Shown piece by piece: positions 28,747-36,415 of a stretch of 64,000 nucleotides of DNA. The stretch spans positions 3,224,001 to 3,288,000 of the forward strand of contig NZ_CP023671.1 of the NCBI RefSeq assembly GCF_003606265.1, read 5' to 3'. The DNA is from Clostridium septicum (GTDB lineage: Bacteria > Bacillota > Clostridia > Clostridiales > Clostridiaceae). Below the pieces are notes generated by a model that worked only from the letters and a program-made list of their open reading frames with translations, ran no database searches and had not been told where the DNA came from. A program made the position numbers and the translations under genes. How positions within the stretch are numbered: position 1 is the stretch's first letter; each line of letters starts with the position of its first letter.

Positions 28747-29770
28747 AAAAAGTGATATAGCATTATCTATAATAGCTGAAAATATTTATAAACTTTACGA
28801 TGACGGAATAGATATTTTATTAATAATGGATTTGCTCTTAGAAGTTCCTCTACCTAAAAGATATATAGAAAGTATAAAAGATATTAAGAATTTAATTACA
28901 AATGGAGAATCCTTAGGAAATTCATTAAAACACCATAAAAATATATATCCTGAATTTTTTATTTCAATGGTAGAAGTAGGAGAAAAGAGTGGAAAGTTAA
29001 GTAATGTATTAAAGTGTTTAGAGGCGTATTATAAGAAAATTGGGCTAATAAAAAAGACTATAATAAATGCTTTAAGTTATCCTTTTATTGTTATAATATC
29101 CATGTTAGTTCTAGCAATTTTTCTAGTTTTATTTGTAATACCAAGCTTTTATGATATTTATTTGTCTTCTGGTATGGAGGTTCCTACAAGTTGTTTAGTA
29201 ATGTACAAATTTGCTGAGTTTTTTAAAGATAATAGATTAATAGCTAGTTTATATATAATTTCATGGGGAATGGTATTACCAATTATATTATTTAGAATTT
29301 TATATAAGAATTATATAGAAAATTTTTTAAATAAAATACATATAGTAAATACGTTTAATGAATATATATTTATTTCATTATTATCCATTATAACCAGCAG
29401 TGGAATAAATTTATCTAAAGGATTAGATTATTGTGCTAGAAGTTTTAAAGGAAAGAATGTTAAAAATAGCTTTGTAATAATAAATGATAAAATATTGGAA
29501 GGAAAGTCTTTAGGAGAAAGTTTAGAGGATATAAATGGATACTCTAAATATACAGTTTCTATGATAAAACTTGGAGAAATTAGTGGAGGAATGGATGAAA
29601 GATTAAGATCATTATCATCATATTTAGAGAATAAAGTTAATTCTAATATTAAGAAATGGATGACTCTAATTCAACCTATTGCTATATTATTAATGGCTGG
29701 ACTTGTATTGATATTTATAATAATTTTTATAATTCCTTTATTTGATGCCTTGTTAGGTGGAGTAAAATGA
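28715..29770 (+). CDS. pilC: Pilus assembly inner-membrane platform protein (PilC/GspF/ComGB)
   Basis: 351 residues with two T2SSF domains. The first includes YPEFFISMVEVGEKSGKLSN (about 85-104), and the second YSKYTVSMIKLGEISGGMDE. Three membrane helices lie at about 122-145, 178-198 and 325-347. It connects the ATPase to the growing pilus or pseudopilus. It overlaps the ATPase gene by 32 bases and the first pilin gene by 4 bases (ATGA), so the operon is tightly coupled. GGAGGGG precedes its ATG. Confidence 0.9.
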   Translation: MKANIEGILNRKSDIALSIIAENIYKLYDDGIDILLIMDLLLEVPLPKRYIESIKDIKNLITNGESLGNSLKHHKNIYPEFFISMVEVGEKSGKLSNVLKCLEAYYKKIGLIKKTIINALSYPFIVIISMLVLAIFLVLFVIPSFYDIYLSSGMEVPTSCLVMYKFAEFFKDNRLIASLYIISWGMVLPIILFRILYKNYIENFLNKIHIVNTFNEYIFISLLSIITSSGINLSKGLDYCARSFKGKNVKNSFVIINDKILEGKSLGESLEDINGYSKYTVSMIKLGEISGGMDERLRSLSSYLENKVNSNIKKWMTLIQPIAILLMAGLVLIFIIIFIIPLFDALLGGVK

Positions 29771-30213
29771 AGAAAAAACCGGCTTTTATGATATTAGAAC
29801 TTATGGTTTCCATGCTTATTATAGTGATTATTATGGGGTGCGGGTTAAAATTAATAAAATCATTTCAAATAATTAAGGAAAAAGAAGGAATAAACAACTC
29901 TATTTATGAAATAATAGATGTATTTAGTTATGCTAAAGGATATTGTAGAAAGAATTCAGAGATAGGATACGTTAGAATAAATGAAAAAAATAAATCTATA
30001 GAGTTTACACCATCTATATATAACACAAAACTTAAAGAGGTTTATATGCCAAAGGATGTTATATTAGTTAGCAATTTCAGTGGTGGAAATAGAATAAAAG
30101 TATCTGAAAGTGGATATATAACTAGTGCTGGAAAAATAGAAATTAGATATAAAAAGAAGGTAATATCCACAATAACTATATCTGCTGGAAACGATATAAT
30201 AAATATTAAATAG
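29767..30213 (+). CDS. Prepilin-like protein, ComGD/GspH-like, with Ala before the cleavage site
   Basis: 148 residues. The class III signal is MKKKPA / FMILELMVSMLIIVIIMG: short and basic, then Phe, Glu at +5 and a hydrophobic stretch. The residue before the expected cut is Ala instead of the usual Gly. The globular part includes YAKGYCRKNSEIGYVRIN and many beta strands. It is probably a minor pilin or pseudopilin exposed outside the membrane after processing by a prepilin peptidase, which is not encoded in the window. Coupled to the platform gene by an ATGA overlap. Confidence 0.75.
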   Translation: MKKKPAFMILELMVSMLIIVIIMGCGLKLIKSFQIIKEKEGINNSIYEIIDVFSYAKGYCRKNSEIGYVRINEKNKSIEFTPSIYNTKLKEVYMPKDVILVSNFSGGNRIKVSESGYITSAGKIEIRYKKKVISTITISAGNDIINIK

Positions 30214-30224
30214 GATGGAGTTTT

Positions 30225-30677
30225 ATGAGGAAAAAAGGAAGTTTAATAATAGAAACTTTAGTAGCAATGATGTTTCTAATTATAAGTGGCAGTATAGTAT
30301 TAAGTTCAGTTATATCGGCAGAAAAGTCATTAAAGATAAGGAAGGTTAAAGAAGAATTAAGTAGAGTGTCTTATAATATTATGAATGAAATTAAATATAA
30401 TTATACCTTAGAAGAAATAAATGAAATTTTAGATAAAGGATCTTTTAAACTTAAGTATTATGAAAATTTTATGCTAGATTTATTAAAGATTAATTTAATT
30501 GATATGGAAATAGGAGATGAAATTGAAATTACTAGGGTTAATGATAATAAAGAGGATAATATAAATAAAGATGTTAGTTTCTTATATAAATACAGAGTAA
30601 ATATAACTGTGGATGTAGGAGGATTTGAAGTGAATGAAAATAGAGAATTTTACAAAAGCTTTTGGATGGAATCATAA
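30225..30677 (+). CDS. Prepilin-like protein (minor pilin)
   Basis: 150 residues. The class III signal is MRKKG / SLIIETLVAMMFLIISGSIV, with Gly before the cut and Glu at +5. The rest is charged and alpha/beta without a recognisable domain. It has GGATGGAG as ribosome site and lies 11 bp after the previous pilin gene. Its 3' end overlaps the next pilin gene by 44 bases in another frame, an unusually long overlap. Likely a minor pilin of the same filament. Confidence 0.7.
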   Translation: MRKKGSLIIETLVAMMFLIISGSIVLSSVISAEKSLKIRKVKEELSRVSYNIMNEIKYNYTLEEINEILDKGSFKLKYYENFMLDLLKINLIDMEIGDEIEITRVNDNKEDNINKDVSFLYKYRVNITVDVGGFEVNENREFYKSFWMES

Positions 30678-31137
30678 AAAAGAAAAAGGATATACACTGA
30701 TAGAAATAATGGTAGTATTATTTATTTCAACTTTAATAACAACTATGACACTTAAATTAGTTATATCTTTATATGATAAATATAAAAAGTTAGAAAATAT
30801 AAGTATGAAAATGAACTTTGTAGATGATGCATCATTAACTATAGCACGTTTATCAAATGAATTTATGATAGATAAAATAATTTTCAATGAAGATATTAAT
30901 GGAAGAAATTCTAGTATAAAAATAATTTATTTTCAAGATGTGAACAATGATAAATTAAAGAAAGAAAAAATAATAAGGTTAAATAATAAAAAGGAGCTTA
31001 TATTAGAAAGTAGAAATGATACAGGATTAAATTTTATATTAAAGAATGTAGAAGAGTTTAAAGTGATAAAAAAGATAAATATTTTTTATGTATTAATAAA
31101 ACATGCTACGGGAGATACAAGAATTCAATGCATATAA
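30634..31137 (+). CDS. Prepilin-like protein (type II secretion/PulG-J type N-terminus)
   Basis: 167 residues. The signal is longer than in the neighbours, about 19 residues ending HKKEKG / YTLIEIMVVLFISTLITTM, which is a canonical N-methylation site. The C-terminal part (KKEKIIRLNNKKELILESRN, LKNVEEFKV) resembles ComGF/GspJ-type minor pilins in layout. The start ATG at 30634 has AGGAGG 10 bases upstream and lies inside the preceding gene. It overlaps the next gene by 10 bases. Confidence 0.75.
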   Translation: MKIENFTKAFGWNHKKEKGYTLIEIMVVLFISTLITTMTLKLVISLYDKYKKLENISMKMNFVDDASLTIARLSNEFMIDKIIFNEDINGRNSSIKIIYFQDVNNDKLKKEKIIRLNNKKELILESRNDTGLNFILKNVEEFKVIKKINIFYVLIKHATGDTRIQCI

Positions 31138-31604
31138 TAGAAAAGATAAAAGCTAAGAAGAAAGGTTTTGTAATTATTGAGTCTTTAGGAGTTTTACTTA
31201 TAGTTTTATTTTTTTCATTAATATTAAATAAAATAATTATAAATAACATTAAAAAATCTAATGTTTATTATATTGCAGAAGATATTAAAACTTTAACATT
31301 AAATGAAGAAAAATTATTAATGGAAGCTATTATTTTTGTTAATAAAGAAGATGAAGTAAAAATCAAAATTAAAGAGAAAATATTAAATGAAAATAATAAT
31401 ATACAAGGAGAAGATTTTAAATTTATAATTAAATACTCGCAAAATAAGAATTTATCTTTAGTGTTAACTAGAGATAAAACTTATATAGAGGAAGTAAAAA
31501 GTAGCAATAAAAGGCGCATAGGTATAGAGACAAAATTAAAAGAAAGTAATGAAATTGAATTTATAATGCTTACTCCTAAATATTATGAAACAAAGTTTTT
31601 TTGA
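31128..31604 (+). CDS. Prepilin-like protein (minor pilin)
   Basis: 158 residues. The class III signal is IEKIKAKKKG / FVIIESLGVLLIVLFFSLIL, with Gly, Phe and Glu at +5 all in place. A basic, lysine-rich periphery and no further domain follow. It overlaps the previous gene by 10 bases. This is the fourth consecutive prepilin-like gene. None is an obvious abundant major pilin. Confidence 0.72.
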   Translation: MHIIEKIKAKKKGFVIIESLGVLLIVLFFSLILNKIIINNIKKSNVYYIAEDIKTLTLNEEKLLMEAIIFVNKEDEVKIKIKEKILNENNNIQGEDFKFIIKYSQNKNLSLVLTRDKTYIEEVKSSNKRRIGIETKLKESNEIEFIMLTPKYYETKFF

Positions 31605-31626
31605 TAATAAAAGAAATGAGGTTTTT

Positions 31627-32301
31627 ATGAAAAATATATTAGAAATAGAAGATGATATATATACATATAAAGGTAATAAATATAGTAAAAGCAATGAAAG
31701 AGATCTTTTAAAAGATGTAGGTAAAAATTTAAAAATAATTATAATAGATGAAGCATTACTTATAAAAAAATTTAAGGTTAATACTAGTGAAAGAGATATT
31801 GAGGAATTTATAAATGAAACTATAGAAAAAGAATTTTTGGTTAATGAAAATATGCTTTTTCATTACGAATATGTTAAGAGTGAAAATATAGTATATATAT
31901 ACTCAATAAAACAAGGAAACTTAGTAAGAAAATTAGGAACTAAAGTAAATAAATTAAAAGTACATCCAATGCAATTTATAATAAAGGATTTTATAAATAA
32001 AAAAATAAAAAAGTTTAGAAATTTTATATCAATTACAGAATTTAGAGGTAAATATTATGTTTTAAATATACATAACAATATAATAGTAAAATGTTATATA
32101 TGGGATAAAATTAATAATTTAAATGAGGTAATTGAAAGTGGTATTAAGAATGATAATTTGATTATATTAGATAAAAATATAGAGCTAGAAAAAATAGATA
32201 GTTATATAAAAGAAAAATATGTAAAATATTTGAATGTGGGAGATATAATAAATGAAAAGTTATGTAGAAAACAAAAATTTTATACCAAAAAGTTATTTTA
32301 A
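31627..32301 (+). CDS. Pilus assembly protein, PilM-like by position
   Basis: About 224 residues with no signal peptide and no membrane helix. The order pilins, then this gene, then two small single-helix proteins matches pilM-pilN-pilO. The sequence is too diverged and too short to show the actin-like ATP-binding motifs of PilM; I see only VGKNLKIIIIDEALLIKKF, an MLFHYEYV segment and a WDKINNLNEVI segment. The start ATG at 31627 has GAGG upstream; an ATG at 31585 would lie inside the previous gene. It overlaps the next gene by 50 bases. Function is inferred from context only. Confidence 0.5.
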   Translation: MKNILEIEDDIYTYKGNKYSKSNERDLLKDVGKNLKIIIIDEALLIKKFKVNTSERDIEEFINETIEKEFLVNENMLFHYEYVKSENIVYIYSIKQGNLVRKLGTKVNKLKVHPMQFIIKDFINKKIKKFRNFISITEFRGKYYVLNIHNNIIVKCYIWDKINNLNEVIESGIKNDNLIILDKNIELEKIDSYIKEKYVKYLNVGDIINEKLCRKQKFYTKKLF

Positions 32302-32644
32302 AGAAAAAGAGTTAAGATTAAAAAGAGATAGAAGTAAAGGGTTGTTATTGCTAATAATATTAAATATTATTGTATTTCCATTAACTATAAATAATTTTTT
32401 TGTAAAAGAAGATTTAATTATAGAAGAAAGCAATATAGAAGAAGAATTTTCTAGCGAAAAAATTAAAAATATAATAAGTGAAATTGATAAAGACATAAAA
32501 CATTTGAAAATAAAAAATGGATCTGGAGAAATACTTGTAAATGGAAAAGAAAAACTATACAGTATAGAATCAACAGAAAGCTTTATAATAGAAAATATAA
32601 AGAAATTAGAGAATAATGAATTTTTAGTTTCAATAAGGGGATAG
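32252..32644 (+). CDS. Small single-pass membrane protein, PilN-like by position
   Basis: 130 residues. A basic cytoplasmic N-terminus (about 1-30) is followed by one membrane helix, GLLLLIILNIIVFPLTINNFF (about 30-50), and a periplasmic-type acidic domain with a short coiled coil. Topology and place in the operon fit PilN. No catalytic residues. It overlaps the previous gene by 50 bases, which may be partly an artefact of start choice. Confidence 0.5.
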   Translation: MKSYVENKNFIPKSYFKEKELRLKRDRSKGLLLLIILNIIVFPLTINNFFVKEDLIIEESNIEEEFSSEKIKNIISEIDKDIKHLKIKNGSGEILVNGKEKLYSIESTESFIIENIKKLENNEFLVSIRG

Positions 32645-32654
32645 ATTAAAAAAT

Positions 32655-33005
32655 ATGAAAAAGAGATTTTATTTAACGAATATTATTGTTTTAATTACAA
32701 TAATGCAAGTAGGATATTTGTGGGTACATACTTTTAAAGCACAAGAGGAAGATATAGAAGTATTTAAAGAAGTTAAAGAAGTTAAATCTATTAAAGAGAT
32801 AGAAAGTAACTTAGAACGACTTAAAAATTATTCTATAGAGGAATATTTTAAGGAAAAAGATGGATGGATTATAACGTTAAAATTAAGTGGCATAGAGAAT
32901 ATATTATATAATTTAAATAATCTAAATAAATTTTACATAAAAAACTATGATTTTTATTATGAAAATTATAATGCTATGTTAAATTTAACTCTAAAAAGTA
33001 AATAA
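32655..33005 (+). CDS. Small single-pass membrane protein, PilO-like by position
   Basis: 116 residues with an N-terminal helix (YLTNIIVLITIMQVGYLWV, about 5-23), an EVKEVKSIKEIESNLERLKN coiled coil and a small C-terminal alpha/beta part with WIITLKLSGIENILYNLNN. This layout fits PilO/GspM-like alignment proteins, but at about half the usual length. It is the last gene of the pilus operon. Confidence 0.5.
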   Translation: MKKRFYLTNIIVLITIMQVGYLWVHTFKAQEEDIEVFKEVKEVKSIKEIESNLERLKNYSIEEYFKEKDGWIITLKLSGIENILYNLNNLNKFYIKNYDFYYENYNAMLNLTLKSK

Positions 33006-33168
33006 ATTCACTATTATAGCATTAAAGTTAGATTAAATAATTGCATTTATTTCTTAATTTTGATAAAATATTTTTGTTATGTCACAAAGGTATAATAAAA
33101 ATGATTAGTTAATTAACCTATAGGTTATAATAAATAATGAATAAAAGTTATTTTTGGAGGGATATTAT

Positions 33169-33726
33169 ATGATATCAGCAGGAGATTTAAGAAAAGGTAC
33201 AACTTTCGAACACGAAGGACAAGTTTACACAGTAATTGATTTTTTACATGTTAAACCTGGTAAAGGTGCTGCCTTTGTTAGAACAAAGTTAAGAAATGTT
33301 ATCTCAGGTGGAGTTACAGATACTACATTTAATCCAACTGCAAAATTACAAGAAGCAGTAATTGAAAGAAAAGAAATGCAATATCTTTATTCAGATGGAG
33401 AATTATATTACTTCATGGATCAAGAAACTTTTGAACAAATACCTTTAAACTATGAAAAAGTTGAAGATGCTATAAAATTTTTAAAAGAAAATATGTTTGC
33501 AATAATTAAATTTTACAAAGGTGAAGCTTTCTCAGTAGAAGCACCAAACTTTGTTGAATTATTAATAACACAAGCTGATCCAGGAATAAAAGGAAATACA
33601 GCTACAAATGCAATGAAACCAGCAACTTTAGAAACAGGTGCGGTTGTTAACGTTCCTATGTTCGTTAATGAAGGAGATACTATAAGAGTAGATACTAGAA
33701 CTGGGGAATATATGGAAAGAGTATAA
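33169..33726 (+). CDS. efp: Elongation factor P
   Basis: 185 residues and three beta-barrel domains. It begins [20 protein letters not shown] and includes the loop [15 protein letters not shown], whose Lys at the tip is the site of contact with the peptidyl-transferase centre. It ends with [20 protein letters not shown] relieves ribosome stalling at polyproline. ATG 33169 is preceded by TTTTTGGAGGGAT; a TTG at 33154 lies inside that site. It is transcribed as a single gene with a strong terminator. Confidence 0.97.
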   Translation: MISAGDLRKGTTFEHEGQVYTVIDFLHVKPGKGAAFVRTKLRNVISGGVTDTTFNPTAKLQEAVIERKEMQYLYSDGELYYFMDQETFEQIPLNYEKVEDAIKFLKENMFAIIKFYKGEAFSVEAPNFVELLITQADPGIKGNTATNAMKPATLETGAVVNVPMFVNEGDTIRVDTRTGEYMERV

Positions 33727-33736
33727 TCCTATAGAA

Positions 33737-33772
33737 AATGCTAAGTTTTAAGTAACTTAGCATTTTTTTTAA
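33737..33772 (+). terminator. Terminator after efp
   Basis: AAATGCTAAGTT pairs with AACTTAGCATTT around a short loop, followed by a T-run. Confidence 0.88.
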
Positions 33773-33844
33773 AAATAATTTGATATTTATAGTAAGATAT
33801 AGGTTATAATTATAATATAATGTAGTATTTTAAATTAAGGATGT

Positions 33845-34213
33845 GTGAAAATGCAACAAATAAAAAGTGATATTCAATTGTTTAAAGGAAAGTTAAATTT
33901 AGTACAAGATAAAGAATATAAGGATTTATTTAATAACATATCATCCATATTAGATGCTCTTTCAGATAAAGTAGAAGAAGTTTTAGTAAAACAGGAGTAT
34001 TTAGAAGAGAATGTTCAATATATGGATGAAGACTTGACTGATTTACAAGAAGAGCTTTTTGAAGAAGTTTCTTTTGATGAATTAGATGATTTTGAAGATG
34101 AATATATTGAAATTAATTGTGTTAATTGTAATAAACCTATGTTTATAGAAAAAGAAATTTTAGAAAAAAACAAAACAGTTCCTTGTCCTTTTTGTAAGAA
34201 GAATATTAAATAA
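33845..34213 (+). CDS. Small acidic coiled-coil protein with C-terminal zinc ribbon (CD1247-type)
   Basis: 122 residues. Residues 1-65 are helical (LVQDKEYKDLFNNISSILDAL, then VEEVLVKQEYLEENV). A stretch of Asp and Glu follows, and then a Cys4 zinc ribbon (INCVNCNKPM...VPCPFCKKNIK). This layout is found in clostridia next to efp or spoIIIA; its function is not known to me. The start could be the GTG at 33845 or the ATG at 33851, behind AAGG. Flanked by two terminators, so it is its own unit. Confidence 0.8.
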   Translation: MKMQQIKSDIQLFKGKLNLVQDKEYKDLFNNISSILDALSDKVEEVLVKQEYLEENVQYMDEDLTDLQEELFEEVSFDELDDFEDEYIEINCVNCNKPMFIEKEILEKNKTVPCPFCKKNIK

Positions 34214-34218
34214 TATAA

Positions 34219-34273
34219 ATAAGCCCATATGTTTATTTTTTATAACAAATAAACATATGGGCTTAATTTTTTT
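34219..34273. terminator. Strong terminator ahead of the spoIIIA operon
   Basis: TAAGCCCATATGTTTATTT pairs perfectly with AAATAAACATATGGGCTTA (19 bp), followed by a T-run. It insulates spoIIIAA from the upstream gene. Confidence 0.9.
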
Positions 34274-34305
34274 TATAAATATTTTACATATTTAATTATA
34301 AGTAT

Positions 34306-34333
34306 GAATATTATTTGATAGTGAGCAATAAAG
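34306..34333 (+). promoter_or_regulatory. Possible sigma-E promoter of the spoIIIA operon
   Basis: GAATATT, a 13-base spacer, then CAATAAAG. The -35 part matches the sigma-E pattern well; the -10 part is a weaker match to CATACAAT. spoIIIA is a sigma-E operon in Bacillus, which supports but does not prove the call. Confidence 0.35.
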
Positions 34334-34369
34334 ATTTATAAAAGAACATTAGAAAAGGAAGTGATAAAT

Positions 34370-35293
34370 GTGACTGGAGAAGAAGAGGTTTTTAAAGTTT
34401 TACCATTAAAAATCGGAAATATATTAAGAGATAGTACTTTAAAAAATTCAATTCAAGAGATAAGAATTAAAATTGGTAAACCAGTAATAGTTTATACATT
34501 TAAAGGAGAAGAAGTATTAAGTTATGTAGCTACTACAGAAGATATAAAACAAACACTTGTAAAAATTTCGAATTATTCTTTATATGCATATGAAGAAGAA
34601 ATAAAACAAGGTTATATAACTATAAGAGGTGGGCATAGAATAGGTATTGCAGGTGAATGTGTATTTGTTTCTGGAACAATAAGGACTATTAAAAATATTT
34701 CTTCTTTAAATTTTAGAATCTGTAGAGAAGTTAAAGGGTGCTCTAATGAAGTTATGAGATATATAACAGAAAAAGATAGAGTATTTAATACCTTAATAGT
34801 TTCACCACCTAAATGTGGTAAGACAACCATATTAAGAGATATAGCAAGAAATATATCATCAGGAATGTATATTAGGGATTTAAAAGGAAAAAAGGTATGC
34901 ATAATAGATGAAAGAAGTGAAATTGCAGGAAGTTTTAATGGGGTTCCTCAAATGGATGTAGGGATAAGAAGTGATGTTCTTGATAATTGCTTAAAAAGAG
35001 AAGGTATGATAATGGCAATTAGAAGTTTATCTCCAGAAGTGTTAATTTGTGATGAAATAGGAACTAAAGGAGATATAGAAGCATTACAGATGGCCTTTAA
35101 TTCAGGAGTAAATGTAGTTGTTACTTTACATGGATATTGTATAGAGGATATTTACAGAAGAAAAGTATTTAAAGAAATGTTAGAATGTTCTATTTTAGAT
35201 AGAATAATTATATTAAGTAACCGAAAAGGTGTTGGCACATTAGAGAATATATATGAAGTAGGAATGGAGGGGAACTTAAAATGCTTAAAATAA
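34370..35293 (+). CDS. spoIIIAA: Stage III sporulation protein AA (ATPase)
   Basis: About 307 residues, a secretion-type ATPase with Walker A VSPPKCGKTTILRDIARN (near residue 145), KVCIIDERSEIAG, Walker B EVLICDEIGT and the conserved VVTLHGYCIEDI. It probably powers the SpoIIIA-SpoIIQ channel that supports the forespore after engulfment, acting on the mother-cell membrane face. I chose the GTG at 34370, 6 bases after GGAAGTGA; the GTG at 34361 is part of that site. It overlaps spoIIIAB by 13 bases. Confidence 0.95.
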   Translation: MTGEEEVFKVLPLKIGNILRDSTLKNSIQEIRIKIGKPVIVYTFKGEEVLSYVATTEDIKQTLVKISNYSLYAYEEEIKQGYITIRGGHRIGIAGECVFVSGTIRTIKNISSLNFRICREVKGCSNEVMRYITEKDRVFNTLIVSPPKCGKTTILRDIARNISSGMYIRDLKGKKVCIIDERSEIAGSFNGVPQMDVGIRSDVLDNCLKREGMIMAIRSLSPEVLICDEIGTKGDIEALQMAFNSGVNVVVTLHGYCIEDIYRRKVFKEMLECSILDRIIILSNRKGVGTLENIYEVGMEGNLKCLK

Positions 35294-35799
35294 TATCAAT
35301 TTTAATAATATTTTTAGCATGTACCTACATAGGATTTTATTACGGAGAGAATTTTAAAAAGAGAAATAGCCAACTAAATGAAATATTAAAAGGTATACTT
35401 CTTTTAAATAATGAAGTTATGTATACTAACACGCCTTTACCAGAAGCTATTAGATATGTTGCACTTAAAGTAGATTATCCTTTAAGAAATTTACTTTTAA
35501 AAGTATCAGAGAATTTAGTAAAAGGTGAAAGTAAAAGTGTTTATGAAGCTTTTAATGAAGAGTATAAGAAAGAAAAACATAATTTTAAAATAATTGATGA
35601 AGATAAGCGTGTAATATCGGATTTTTTAAAATCACTTGGAGAATCTGGGGTATATGGACAAGATAAAATTTTTAATTTGGCAATAGAAAATATAAAGGTC
35701 AATTGTAAAGTTTCAGAGCTTATAGCAAGTAAAAACACAAAAATGTATAGAGTTTTAGGAGTTTGTATTGGCGCAATGCTTAGCCTATTCTTAATATAA
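35281..35799 (+). CDS. spoIIIAB: Stage III sporulation protein AB
   Basis: 172 residues. An N-terminal membrane helix (IISILIIFLACTYIGFYYG) leads into a GspF-like helical domain with LNEILKGILLLNNEVMYTNTPLPEA and FLKSLGESGVYGQDKIFNLA, and a C-terminal helix (RVLGVCIGAMLSLFLI). It resembles half of a type II secretion platform protein and probably holds the SpoIIIAA ATPase at the membrane. Overlaps spoIIIAA. Confidence 0.93.
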   Translation: MLKIISILIIFLACTYIGFYYGENFKKRNSQLNEILKGILLLNNEVMYTNTPLPEAIRYVALKVDYPLRNLLLKVSENLVKGESKSVYEAFNEEYKKEKHNFKIIDEDKRVISDFLKSLGESGVYGQDKIFNLAIENIKVNCKVSELIASKNTKMYRVLGVCIGAMLSLFLI

Positions 35800-35815
35800 A
35801 AGGGGGAATTTATTA

Positions 35816-36013
35816 ATGCTAGATGTAGGAATCATATTTAAAATAGGTGCCATGGGAATATTGTTAGTGGTCCTTGATAAAGTTTTAAAAAGTAGTGGGA
35901 AAGATGATGTTGCAGTAATAACTAATATAGCAGGAATTGTGATAATTCTAATTACGTTAGTTGGACTTATAGATAACTTATTTAACACAATAAAGACTAT
36001 GTTTATGCTATAG
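35816..36013 (+). CDS. spoIIIAC: Stage III sporulation protein AC
   Basis: 65 residues with two membrane helices and the family pattern DVGIIFKIGAMGILLVVLDK then SGKDDVAVITNIAGIVI. It is a very small integral membrane part of the SpoIIIA complex. Its TAG stop is embedded in the Shine-Dalgarno of spoIIIAD. Confidence 0.95.
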   Translation: MLDVGIIFKIGAMGILLVVLDKVLKSSGKDDVAVITNIAGIVIILITLVGLIDNLFNTIKTMFML

Positions 36014-36022
36014 GTGATTAAT

Positions 36023-36406
36023 ATGGAAATTATAAAAATAGTATCATTTGCATTTATAGGATTATTTCTATTTATGATTTTTAAAGATAGAAGAAGTGAT
36101 GTTGCAGTTTTAATATCTGTGGCAGTTGGAGTAACTATATTTTTATTTATAGCTGGTCAACTTAGTAATGTTATATACTTTGTAAATGATATTGCTGAAA
36201 AGGCAAATATAGATATGATTTATATAGGGATAGTTCTTAAAATTTTAGCAATAGCTTACTTAACATCTTTTTGTAGTGAAATATGCAAGGATGCAGGCGC
36301 AAGCAGTATAGCTTCTAAAGTAGAATTTTCAGGTAAGATATTAATTTTAGCTTTGGCAATACCGATTCTAATGGCAGTATTAGAATCAATATTACAGATA
36401 TTATAG
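36023..36406 (+). CDS. spoIIIAD: Stage III sporulation protein AD
   Basis: About 127 residues with three to four membrane helices. It begins MEIIKIVSFAFIGLFLFMIF and includes RSDVAVLISVAVGV and LTSFCSEICKDAGASSIASKVE, a family hallmark. It is related in sequence to SpoIIIAC. ATG 36023 is used because TAGGTG, overlapping the previous stop, lies 7 bases upstream; the GTG at 36014 belongs to that site. Confidence 0.93.
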   Translation: MEIIKIVSFAFIGLFLFMIFKDRRSDVAVLISVAVGVTIFLFIAGQLSNVIYFVNDIAEKANIDMIYIGIVLKILAIAYLTSFCSEICKDAGASSIASKVEFSGKILILALAIPILMAVLESILQIL

Positions 36407-36415
36407 GTGTTTAAT

